NCBI GenBank assembly: GCA_001599975.1
Contig: BCIO01000001.1
Span: 4,709,631-4,773,630, forward strand
DNA from: Cystobasidiopsis lactophilus
Lineage: Eukaryota > Basidiomycota > Agaricostilbomycetes > Agaricostilbales > Chionosphaeraceae
Length of the DNA: 64,000 bases
Direction: 5' to 3'
Under the pieces are notes generated by a model. That model did no database searches. It was not told where the DNA came from and saw only the letters and a program-made list of their open reading frames with translations. Of this stretch, positions 23,097 to 33,700 are shown in pieces; within the stretch, counting starts at the first letter, position 1; every line of letters begins with the position of its first letter. The position numbers and the translations under genes were made by a program.

Positions 23097-24490
23097 ATGT
23101 CCGCGAATGAAGCGCAAGAGCGGGAGGCGCGCGATTTGTCCAAGTTCTTGCCAGTCGAGCTTTGGCAGGAGATTCTGCGCATCATCGAGCAGGAGGACCG
23201 CCCTTCCTTGCAGGCCATCTCTTTGGTCAACAAGAGCCTCTCTCAGCTCGCCAAGACGTTTATCTGGGCCACCCTCAAGTTGTAAGGCTTGGTCTCTGAG
23301 TCTGACAACCAGCGTCTCAAACTCGAGCTGACTCTGAATGGCAGCGAGATCCCTTTGCAAAAAGTGAAGAAATGGGGTGACAAGGCCTATCGATGCCGCA
23401 AGGTAGACCGCTCTGCCTTGAAAATTGGGTTCCTGCGCCGGTTGACTCCAATGGGCCAAATGCAGGGCACTTCCAAAAGTCGGTCCTCTTTTTCACATCC
23501 ATTTCTACGTTTAGCAACTGAATTGTGCTCCGACCAGAGGACCGGAAGATTTGGGTGCAACTGGCTAAGCCCTCTATGCGCAGCCTTCTCCTCCTCGATG
23601 CGGTCACTGAAAATCGAGACGCGCTCAAACTGGCGGAGCGCCTGACCATCCGATTCTTTGCCCGATGGGACAAAACGGTGCTCGGAAAGGGACAAGTGCA
23701 GGCCTTGCGCGAGACCATCGATGGCTCCTGCCGCTTGAAAATGCTCGAGATCCACGGCAGCTCGATTTCGTGGCCCCCCTCTCGTTCACCATCAGCTTTG
23801 TTCGCCTCTCACAGTCTGGTCATCTCGCGGCTCTTGACCTGCTGCCGCTTGTCCACGATCACGGCCGACGATGCAAAGAGGGTGCTCTCCGCCTGCCCGC
23901 CAAGCCTGGCCGAGCTTGCTTTGACCGGCATCGACATCTTGGAATCTTTCAAAGATTGGTGGCCGCAGCACGTGGTGATTTCCAAGTTGGGCTTCAACGG
24001 GTGCAAGGTCCGATCAGACTTTGCCAGCGAGCTGGGGATCCATTTGGCGCCCAATTTGGTTAGCCTCGATTCTGGCGACCAACACCTGCTCTTCACCGTA
24101 CCGTATCCTGGTGTCCGCATCCTCCATCTACGCAAACCCTTCTACAGCCCAGCCTTCAACGTCGATGCTGCAGGCATGAGCCGCATCTTTCCGGCTGTTG
24201 ACCTCTTGGAGACGGACATGAACCTCACTCCCCAAAACCTCGCCGTCGTCCAAAGCCTTTCGGTGGTGACACTGAAGTGGATCGATCGGGTGTACTACCC
24301 GCATGACCGAAGCCCCTACCTGAGCTTGCTTCCGTTCATCTCCTCGCCCGATTTCTGCAGCTCCCTGCGCCACTTCAGCTACATCGCCACCAACATCAAC
24401 AACGAATTTCTCGAACCACGGCAGGGCAAATCCGACTGCGAAGCCGCCTGTCGCAGCCGCCAGCTCGAGTCGTTCTGCTTAGGCGCCTGA
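23097..24490 (+). CDS. F-box protein
   Basis: Likely substrate receptor of an SCF ubiquitin ligase. An N-terminal F-box, LPVELWQEILRIIEQED...LQAISLVNKSLSQLAKTFIW (residues ~17-55), is followed by a long region with Leu-rich segments (PSLAELALTGI, PNLVSLDSGD, PGVRILHLRKPF, VVQSLSVVTLKWIDRVYY) typical of the variable target-binding half. Exon 1 ends at 23281. An intron 23282-23344 (GTAAGG...GCAG, 63 nt) removes an in-frame stop. A further intron, probably 23403-23539, leads into a single large exon to the stop at 24490. The second junction is the least certain. Confidence 0.85.
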
Positions 24491-25455
24491 CATCTCGCGG
24501 TGGCATCTCTCCAAAGGCCTTCCCTCAAACGTTTCATTTCGTGTTCAATACTCTCTTCGTCATCTCGCAACACTCTTTCTCTTTCTGCTCCACCCCTTAG
24601 CATGTCGGCAACGCCTCAAGTGATCATATCTTCGTTGGATCCGGGAAGCACCGAGAGAAGACAACGCTGGGGTGGCAAATAGGACAGTCAGGTTTGATGA
24701 AGACCTTTCAAAAAAAAAAAGCAAGAGGTGCCAGTGCATACCCTGTCGGACAATGGCTTTCTTGCGCGCAAGCTAGGGTTCGACGTGTATCGGGTTGCGC
24801 TGTCTCAGGCTTCGGCCAATGCATGGCTTCGATGTCCACCACTTACTCTTTGACACGATTCACTCTGACGTGATCCATGCCGTCCAATCGTCCAATTGGA
24901 GCGTCGTCCTGCTTGCAACCGAGCCAGCTCAGGTGACCTTCTGAAGCTACATGGCTTCTTCCATTGAACAGCTCTCTTCCCCTCAGCCGTGGTCGCTAGC
25001 AAATTCAACACCGTGTCCCTCTCGAGGCGCTGCTTCGGAACGTACCCTCGCTTTGCACCTTCGCCAGCCGGCTTTGCCCGTCTTCCAAACCTTGCTTCCA
25101 GCCCTTCGGAACTTTCAGGTCCGCACGGCAGGCGTTCTTCTCCTCTGCCGCGGCTTGACGTTTTTCCATTGGTCTTGAGCGCCTCTCGTCGTTCCCAGTA
25201 AGCTTGCGTGCCCCGGCTATCTGCCGTTTTTGGAGGAGGCCGCCTAATCTCGGACTCGAAAGCTCTTTGAAGGTCCTTGCCAGGCGCGAGGTTCTTTGAT
25301 TGCTTCGTGGTGACTCGTGCCTCCAAAGCTGCGCTCCCGCCTCCTTGTCTCCTCTCCCGCCACCAACGCGGAAACGGAAGGCCAAAAAGCGTACGCTTCG
25401 CCTTAACGTTTAGGCTGACAATTCATCCCTCCGCTGCTACATCATCGCTCTCAAC
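24491..25455. other. intergenic region, no supported gene
   Basis: Contains a run of A at about 24710-24720 and a 173-codon open frame on the minus strand (24805-25326) that is highly basic, without domain or intron pattern; treated as chance. Confidence 0.45.
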
Positions 25456-25899
25456 ATGTGCCCTGGGCCAGAATTGTGGAACTCCTGCCCCCAATGCGGA
25501 GCCCAGTACAAGAAGAGCCCAGGATCTGAGTTCTGTGCACATCGGGAAGCCGCGATCAGCGCACTGAAACCTTGGACGAAGGCAGCGGCTAGCGTCAACT
25601 TTCTGGAAGCCAAAGTCATACCCGAAGACATGCGCCTTCGCGACAACGGGCTGAAGAGGGGAGGCCGGCTCTTTTTCTCGGAACACCCCAACGCCGTTCT
25701 GGAAGCCTACCTGGCCAACCCAGAGGAAGAGACGAGGAACCAGCGATGGCTTCAAATCAAGCATCACGTTGCCAACTGCCGCGCTGCACCTGCCGAGGCG
25801 CAGTGGACGTACGACTTCTGCAGCGAGGCCTGTAGGCTTGCCGCTCGTCGCCACCAGGACATGCAAAGGGGAGGACAAGGTCATATCGATCGTGTGTAG
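25456..25899 (+). CDS. cysteine-rich small protein, paralogue 2
   Basis: Single-exon, 147 residues. WNSCPQCGAQY, FCAHREAAISALKPW, HPNAVLEAYLANPEEE, RWLQIKHHVANC and YDFCSEAC align motif by motif with the gene at 22127. The cysteine spacing (CxxC, C, C, CxxxC) suggests zinc binding. The two copies are separated by the F-box gene and are about 3.3 kb apart. Sequence identity is modest, so the duplication is not recent. Function unknown. Confidence 0.75.
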   Translation: MCPGPELWNSCPQCGAQYKKSPGSEFCAHREAAISALKPWTKAAASVNFLEAKVIPEDMRLRDNGLKRGGRLFFSEHPNAVLEAYLANPEEETRNQRWLQIKHHVANCRAAPAEAQWTYDFCSEACRLAARRHQDMQRGGQGHIDRV

Positions 25900-26516
25900 C
25901 TCTTTTGGCGAGGCTCTGGTGGCCAAGCCGGCGGCCAGGTATTTAGGGCTGACCGCAATGTGAACAGACCTTCTGAACCCTTGAAGCTTCCAGCCTCTGG
26001 TCCCGATCCGTTTCGTCGTCTCATTTCCACCTTGGTCTCGTTTTATGCTTCGCCCTCTTCCTCGACGATGCTGCAGGCTTTCTCTTTCGCTCTCTCGCTT
26101 TTCTCATGTCTACTGCCGTTCTTTCTCTCCACCTTGCGCAGTCTGGCCTGGGCATTTCTCCCCATAGATTTCATTTCATTGTACCATTCTTGCAAACCCT
26201 GCCGCAGTTCATTACCTCCTCTCCCTTGAAAATTCGCCACCACCCACCACCCGCAGCGGGCTCGAGAGAGAGAAGGGCCTCGGCTCTCGCCCTTTTGTCC
26301 TTGCCGGCCGCAGTAATTAATGGCTACGTGTCACCTTGAGCTTGCGCGTCGACAACAGGAGGCAGCCGAAGAGGAAGTCCTGCGCAGGCCGGCACAGTCG
26401 CCTTAGCGGGGAGAATCAAGGGGAAGTAGTTTGCGCGCAGTCGATCCATCCGCAGTCATCTCCCTGCGCAATTGTGACCTGACCTATTCTGCAACTCTTG
26501 CTCTTGTACAACGAAG

Positions 26517-27771
26517 ATGGACTTCAAAGTGGTGCACCAAGCTTCGGTTCGGCGGTCTTCGCTGGCTTTGAGCCCGGCGCCTTCGCACTCTGCCCTCGCC
26601 GCGCACTGCAAAGCGCTCTTCAACTTGGCTGATGAATCGACAGTCAAGCTGGGCTACGTCGACGAAGACGGCGACAAAGTGGTCCTGTGCGTTTGTCCTC
26701 CCTGGGTGTGCATTTCAAGCATGAGCTTACAAGGTTCTTCCAGGTCCAACGACAACGACGTGCGCGAGTTCTGGACTTCGGCCGATAACGCTGACGACGC
26801 GCCTCCTCTGCGCTTCTTCATCTCCACCTCCTCCTCCTCGTCGGGCGCTACGTCCATCATCGATGGCGAGGCTCCGGACCCAGAAACGCCCACCCTCACC
26901 TCGCCCACGCCCGAGCCTTCGATCGACTTGGACGGCCTGCGCACCACCTTCGAAGCCTTCGTCGCTTCCCTCTCCCCTGACCAGAGCTTGGACAGCGTCT
27001 ACTCGGCCCTGCAAGAGCTCATCGACCAAGCCTCCGCCGCCGCCCAAGCCACCGCGGACCAGTCGCAAGGTTGGGGCGCCAGGTTCGGGTTTGAGATCCG
27101 GCGCGGAGTGGAGGACTTCTTGAGCGGGCTCATGGGCGGTTTAGGGTTGAACGAGCTCCCTCGAAGGCGAAGAGGTCCACCAGTGCGTTACTTTTACCTT
27201 CACTTCTTGTTGGAGTATCGGCTGATAAGAAGTGACGCACAGTTTGGAAGGCATGGTTTCCCTTTTGGTGGTCCAGGCCGCCATCGCTTTGGCCCACCAC
27301 CTCATGCGCACTTCGGCCCACCACCACCACCTCCTCCTGCCGGTTTTGAAACTGAGGTTCGTCTTATGCCCCCTTTTGAACTCCTTATTTGTTCTCACAA
27401 CTGAGTCAAACGAACAGGCACCTTTTGGAGGCTACGGTCCGTTCAGCCAGCACGGCCACCGCTTTGGTCGGATGGCCCCTCACTTTGGCCCTCCCCCTGG
27501 TCCTCACCACCATCACCATCATGGTCCCCCTCCCCACGCTCACCACCACCGTCATTCTGGCGCTGAAGAAGAAGGCGAGCCCGCCGGTGGACCGCATCGT
27601 CACTCCCACCGTCGCCGCCGCAGCGCCCACCGACATGGCAGGCGCCACGGCCGCACTTCAGACTCGGACTCGGACACCGAGGAGGAGGACCCTCTCATGC
27701 CTCCTTGGGTCCGAGCCGCCCTCGGCAGGCCCGCTGGACGACATCGCCATCACCACCACCATCGCTTTTGA
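26517..27771 (+). CDS. PB1-domain protein with histidine-rich tail
   Basis: The N-terminus (residues ~1-85) reads as a PB1 domain: basic start (MDFKVVHQASVRR), then VKLGYVDEDGDKVVL joined across intron 26687-26743 to SNDNDVREFW, the acidic OPCA loop. This is followed by LRFFIS. A middle region (LDGLRTTFEAFVASLSPDQ, ALQELIDQASAAAQ) is helical. The C-terminal third is extremely rich in His, Gly, Pro and Arg, with HHHHHHGPPPHAHHH and a final RHRHHHHHRF. Three introns start GTGCGT, GTGCGT and GTTCGT. PB1 domains mediate protein-protein pairing (as in p62, Nbr1, Cdc24, Bem1). The natural polyhistidine could bind metal or drive condensation. An Nbr1-like role is possible, but no ZZ domain is seen. 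Confidence 0.85.
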
Positions 27772-28170
27772 ACAACTTTCATCCCCGCCCAACTCGGACA
27801 CCCGTCTTTGGGAGTTTTTTGACTTGGGGGACGTTGGAGGTCTAGCATTCTTTTCTCACCTGCCCATTTCGTTGTAATCTTAGGCATAACTCTTAACGAA
27901 CAAAAAACATGATCATCTCGTTCTTGCATTTTCTTACGGCTCTTCGGCTTTTTCTCATTGTACTCAGTTCTGGGACGTTGGACCGTGACTTTGGTTATAG
28001 ACGATGCCATTGACACGCGAAACTTTAAGAGCGCCCCGAAAACTAAATGGTAGTACAGCGGATTTTGAATTTGCCACCCCAGCAATCTATGGAGAAGGTA
28101 GAGCCCCCAGCGAGTCTCGCGGTCTTTTTGTGTGTTTTGTTGGTCTAAGGAGAGGGAAGGGATGGGGATG
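27772..28170. other. intergenic region between convergent genes
   Basis: 3' flanks of the PB1 gene and the nitrate transporter; nothing recognisable. Confidence 0.5.
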
Positions 28171-30327
28171 CTACCACTTAGGCACGGGGATCCAGCACAC
28201 GGCCGCGTTGAGTCCAACGATGATGACGCCGCAACTGCATCGTGCTTTTAGCCTGGCCCCGCGCAGAGGAAAGAAGGAGGGATCACTTACATCCAAAAGG
28301 GATCTCCCAGCGTGAGCAGCGTCTTGCCGTGGAAGCGGAAGACCAAGGCGAAGAAGATGCCGCCCATCGAGCCCAACCCGCCCACCATGCCGGACATCAC
28401 GCCGTTCGATCTGGGGTTGCAGTGAGGTACTAAGGAGAAGTTCAGGCCGTTCGCCATTTCGTTGAAAATCGCGAGCTGTTTGGCGCAAGGTCAGGGAAAC
28501 CGGTTCAGAGATAAGGGTAAAGCGGTACGAACCAAGGTGACCAGCCCCATCAAAGTCGGCATGTGAGGTCGGTCGCCAGTGTGAGCGAGCGTCATAGCGT
28601 TGAACGTGCCGCTGGTGTTGTTCTTGATGTAAAAACCGACTGTAAAGCGGCCGGCTCATCAGCCTTGTCGAAGTTTGCGGTTGAGTAGGACGCGATACTC
28701 ACTGCCGATAGAGATGAAGCCTTGGGCGGTGGCGCAGAACAGGGTGCCCCATTTCTTGCCGGGCACGCCGAACCTGCGGTAGAGGACGTCGGCCAAGATG
28801 CCGCCGGTGGGTCGGGTGATAAAGTTGAGGAAGCCAAAGATGGAGGTGTAGAACCCAGCCTGCTTTTGGCCGAAGGTGGGGGAGAGGAAGAGGTCGAAGA
28901 GGACGGTGACCAAGAACGAGTCGCTGCGAGCCGTCGTCTCAATCACGAGTCTCAAAAAAGGACATAGAGTGACAGCAGCTCACATGGCCAGTTCGTAGCC
29001 GAAGGAAGAGAGGTAGGAGACAGCGGGAAGCCAGGTCAATGGGTTGGCGAGGACGGCGAGCGTGCTCTTCACAGAAAGCTCGTTGACGGCAATGTCCAGT
29101 TCCGACTTGACAGCTGCGACACCAAATGGACCGTTAAGCATGCTGATAAAAGTAAAGCGTGGAGACGAGCACGCACCTTGTTCGACGTCGGTGCTCTCTT
29201 CGGCAGGCAAGACAACGGCGGTGCCGGCCTCCTTCTCAGCGGACTTGACTGCCAAGCGCTCTCGCTCCTCGTGGTCCAAGTGCACCTCGTGGCCCTTCGC
29301 AATGGCAATGGCGGTGGCGCGGGTGTTGTGGCGGTCGGCCCACTTGCCGTTCGGGTGGTCTTGCCCAAAGATGAGGCACGCAATGGCCACACCCCACAAG
29401 ATGGGCACAGGCACGATGGCAAACGATGCTCGCCATGCAACGTGCCTGCTGAGACCATCGCGAATCAAGGCCTGTCGATGTGCAAGGCAAGAAGTTAGCA
29501 TCGTAGTGGCCAAGCGACACCCGCAAGGTTCGACTGACATCGTAGAGGCCAGTCATGATGCAGAACGTGGCTCCGCCACCCATGTTGCCCCAACCTGCCA
29601 CAAAGCCATTGGCGGTGCTAATACAAGGGCAATCAGATGTGGGAAGCAAAGGCCGGAGGAGAAGCAGAGCTTACCCAACGACGTTCTTGTCAAAAAAGCA
29701 GGTAGTCCAAGCGACGCAAGGCACGAAGGAGGCGCCGAGGAAGCCGATGAAGAAGCGGATGGTGTACAGTCCCTGGGCGGTGGTGACCGTGCCGGCCAGT
29801 CCAGAAGGGATCGAGCCAAAGATGAGGATACCGGCCATACAGTAGCGCGGGCCAAATCGATCGACCAGGGGCCCCAGAATCAACCGGGCAACCAAGGTGG
29901 AAGAGAGGGCGACGATGTTCGAGTTGGACACTTGGGCGGTGGTGAGTTTCAAATCGGCCTTGATCGCCTCGGTCATCAGCGGCGGGAAGGCGAACCACGA
30001 CAAGAAGGCGACGAAGAACCCGATCCAAGAGAGATGGAAGATGCGGCCATAAATGTTCATCACGTTAAACTGAACACGGCGTTATCAATTGGGTGAGAGG
30101 AAACGGGTGGAGTGTGGAGGTAGACTCACGACGGGTACTGTGTAACTCTTGAGATTGATGGGGTTGATCACTGGGGCTTTCCACAAGGATGAAATGGCGA
30201 ACGGGGGAGCCACAAGAGGCCCGGTTGTCCCATTGTCGTTCTTGGCGTGGGTGACCCCATTGTCATCCTGCCCAACCACGCCGGCGATGGGCGAAACCTC
30301 TTCGACTGAAGTCTTCTCTGATGCCAT
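28171..30327 (-). CDS. nitrate transporter, NRT2/CrnA (NNP) family
   Basis: High-affinity nitrate/nitrite importer of the plasma membrane. It starts at 30327 and ends with a PVPKW tail at 28171. The NNP signatures [12 protein letters not shown] and [14 protein letters not shown] are both present. So are [13 protein letters not shown] before helix 1, [15 protein letters not shown] (motif A), the [22 protein letters not shown] segment and [16 protein letters not shown]. The long central loop carries [13 protein letters not shown] and a charged stretch, as in fungal NRT2 proteins. Multiple short introns, for example 30129-30071 (phase 0). It is divergent from the nitrite reductase with a 440-base shared promoter containing GATA sites, so nitrogen-source control is expected. 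Confidence 0.96.
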
Positions 30328-30485
30328 TGCGACAAGCTCGGAAGTGTATCAGAGCAAGTTGAAAGTCGCGACGGTGGAGCGTCGTTAGCTTCAAGGTAGA
30401 GAGGGAAGTTCCACGTAAAGGGAGGCAGTGAGGTTGTCAGAGTGCAGAAGACAGGAGGAAGCAGCGAAGAAAACGAGGTCGCAGA

Positions 30486-30491
30486 GATAAG
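30486..30491 (+). promoter_or_regulatory. GATA-factor type site in shared nitrate promoter
   Basis: GATAAG preceded by A (HGATAR), in the 440-base region between the divergent transporter and nitrite reductase genes. AreA/Nit2-type GATA activators bind such sites in other fungi. Confidence 0.45.
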
Positions 30492-30657
30492 GAAAAAGGT
30501 TCCGGACGCGATGGCGTAGCAGAATGTAGGCCACAATCTGGCTAGCCCCAAGGCCTAGCTTTCTGTGCTGGGCTGCCCTCACGATCGCATGACCTCCATC
30601 GGAACCGGCCACTGAGGGAATCACGATCCATAGGGGCAAGTACGTCGGGCAATTTTC

Positions 30658-30664
30658 CTTATCA
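30658..30664 (-). promoter_or_regulatory. GATA-factor type site (minus strand)
   Basis: CTTATCA on the plus strand, that is TGATAAG on the minus strand, 104 bases upstream of the nitrite reductase ATG. Confidence 0.45.
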
Positions 30665-30767
30665 GTGGGGTCCATTAGCTCGAAGGAGTCGCCTTGGGGG
30701 TCAATTTCCAAGCAAACGCTGGTCTTCACAGGCCCAAACAACGCCAAAGGACAAGGACGAAGCAGCA

Positions 30768-33700
30768 ATGCCGACAAAGGATGGCAAGAAAGTCATTTTC
30801 GTCGTCGGATTGGGCGTGAGTTTCCCTAAGGCTGGCAGATTCGAGGGACTGAGCCAATAGCTCGCAGATGGTTGGCTGGTACAGAATCTGGCTTGCTCGA
30901 TTGAGAGGCAGCAATTGACAGACATTCCCACAGCGCCTTCATCGAGAAGATGCTGGACCGCGATGAAGCCAGGCAATATTGCCTAGTCACTTGCTCAGAG
31001 GAGCCGGTAAGCTCTTTCACAGCTGGGACTTGGCTGAAACTGAACCTTCTTGTCGATCCAGTACTACCCTGTGAGCTCCAGAAGTCATTGAAGCGGCCGA
31101 TGCTGACCAAAAGGCCTCTGGCCAATCAAGTGTGAGTTGCTCCGGGACCGTGACCATCGCCACCGGGGGCTCATCAGGACGTTCAGACAACCGCGTCGGC
31201 TTGACAGAATACTTTGAGCACCGATCTGTCGAGAACTTGTGAGTGCATACCCGATTTTTAGGTGGCAAAACCGCCGCATGCTGAATTCCGGCGGGCGGGC
31301 AGGTTCCTCCAACCGCCAGAATGGTTCGCCAAACACGAGCCGAGTCGCTTCACTTACTACTTGGGCGAGAAAGTGGACGCAATCGACACGGACAAGAAGG
31401 AAGTGACGACCTCAAAAAACCGCAAGATCGCGTACGACATCTGCATCTTCTCCACCGGATCAGCTGCTAGCTTTCCACCTTGTGGGCCTTATCATCTGCA
31501 TGACTAGATACACAGTCTCACGCGTATCGAGCAGATGTCTCGCCGGAGAGGGCTCACAGCGTCAAGGGCATCTTCGTCTACCGCAGCATTGCCGACCTCA
31601 ACTCCATCTTGGCGTTTGGCGAGCAAGACGGCGTTAACCACGCCGCGGTTGTTGGTGGCGGCCTGCTTGGGCTTGAGGCTGCCAAAGCCGTTTACGACAT
31701 GCCGTCTGTTCCCGAGGTCTCCATCATCAACCGCCAGTCCTACCCCCTGTCGCGACAGTTGGACGCTGACGCAGGAGAGCTGGTCCTTCGTAAGATCGAG
31801 AGCATGGGCGTCAAGTGCTTGGGCAACATGAGCGTGAAAGGCATCACCACAAAGCACCTCTCTTCGGCCCACTCCAACGCCGACGAGGTCTTCACTGGCT
31901 TTGAACTTGGAGACGGCTCAATCTTGGAGGCTGACATGGTCATCTTTGCCATCGGCATTGTTCCTCGCGATGAGATTGCAGCAAAGGGCGGCATCGAGAT
32001 TTACAAGAGAGGCGGCATCATTGTCAACGACGACCTCGAAACGAACGCCAAAGATGTCTACGCCATTGGAGAGTGCTGCTCGTGGAGAGGCAATAACTAT
32101 GGCTTGATTGGGCCAGGAAGTGAGTCCGACCCAACGGGGTTCTCGAGAGCGAGTGCCTAATATTCTGTTGCACAGTCGAAATGGCCGACCTGCTTTCCTT
32201 CAACTTGACACAAACTGACACTGCCGTCGGTACTTTCAAGCCTCGCAAGATGAACGCACCCGACCTCTCCACCAAGCTCAAGCTCATGGGCGTCGACGTG
32301 GCCTCCTTCGGCGACTTTTTCGCTGATCGAGAGGCCCAGCAGAAGATCCTGGAGAAGCAGAAGGAGAAGAGCAGCAACGGCATAATGATCAACGAGCAGA
32401 AGCCGTCCGTCGCCGCCAAGAAGTTTGACCGCAACGTCGAGCGTGAGAAGGAGCCGGTCCTGGCCTTGACTTGTTCGTACCCCTCAATTAGATTTCGCCC
32501 CGTTCAATGAAGGCTCATGATGCTCTTGCACAGACAAGGATCCGTTTGGATCCACCTACAAGAAGCTGATTTTCTCGGCCGATGGGTAAGCTCTTGGCCC
32601 AACATCTCCAGCCCATCATATGCTTAGCTCATCTCGATTGTCCACAGAAAACACCTCATCGGCGGCATGATGGTCGGCGATGTTGCCGACTACGTCAAGA
32701 TGGTTTCGATTGTCCGCAAGAAGAAGGCGCTTGAAGTTCCGCCCTCCCAATTCATCATGGGCGCCAAGAAGCCGAATGAAGCTGATGGCGATGACTTGGA
32801 CGATGATGCACAGATCTGCTCGTGCCATGTACGCATTTTCAATCGCCAAGCGGGACAGGTCCTAGACTGACAAGACGGCTGCAGAACGTTTCGAAAGGTG
32901 ACGTGGTGTCGTGCGTCAAGAGTGGCGTCTCGCGACTAGGCGACATCAAGTCGAAGACCAAGGCCGGCACGGGGTGCGGAGGCTGCATGCCGCTCGTCAC
33001 GTCCATCTTCACCGCCGAGATGAAGAAGTCTGGTCAAGAAATGTCCAACAACCTCTGCCCCCACTTTGCCATGCCCAGAGCCGATCTTTTCAAAGTCATC
33101 AAAGTGAAAAAGTTGACCACCTGGCAAGACGTGGTCGCCTCCATCGCAACCAGCGCGGACGCCCAGGGCTGCGAAATTTGCAAGCCCGCTGTCGGCTCGA
33201 TTCTGGCCAGCTTATTCCACCAGCACGTTATGTGAGCTCCCACATCACCAACAGCTGTGTTGCGCGCTCATGTTTTGCTCAAAGGAATCCGGGCCTGCAC
33301 GGACTCCAAGAGACTAACGACCGCTTCATGGCCAACATTCAAAGAGATGGCACCTACAGCGTCGTGCCCAGAGTCTCCGGAGGCGAAATCAAACCGGAAC
33401 ATCTGGTTGTCATTGGCCAGGTTGCCAAAAAGTACGGCCTGTACACCAAGATCACGGGCGGCCAGCGCATCGACATGTTCGGCGCCCATAAAGAAGACCT
33501 GCCTGACATTTGGGAAGAGCTGGTGAATGCCGGAATGGAATCTGGCCAAGCCTATGGCAAATCGCTGCGCACGGTCAAGAGCTGCGTCGGCACGACTTGG
33601 TGCCGCTACGGCTTGGGCGACAGCGTGGGCCTGGCGGTCCAGCTGGAAGAGCGCTACAAGGGCATTCGGTCACCCCACAAGATCAAAGGTGGCGTCTCCG

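Noticed and set aside
24805-25326. 173-codon minus-strand open frame
   Set aside because: Strongly basic low-information sequence with no motif, and competing frames on the other strand.
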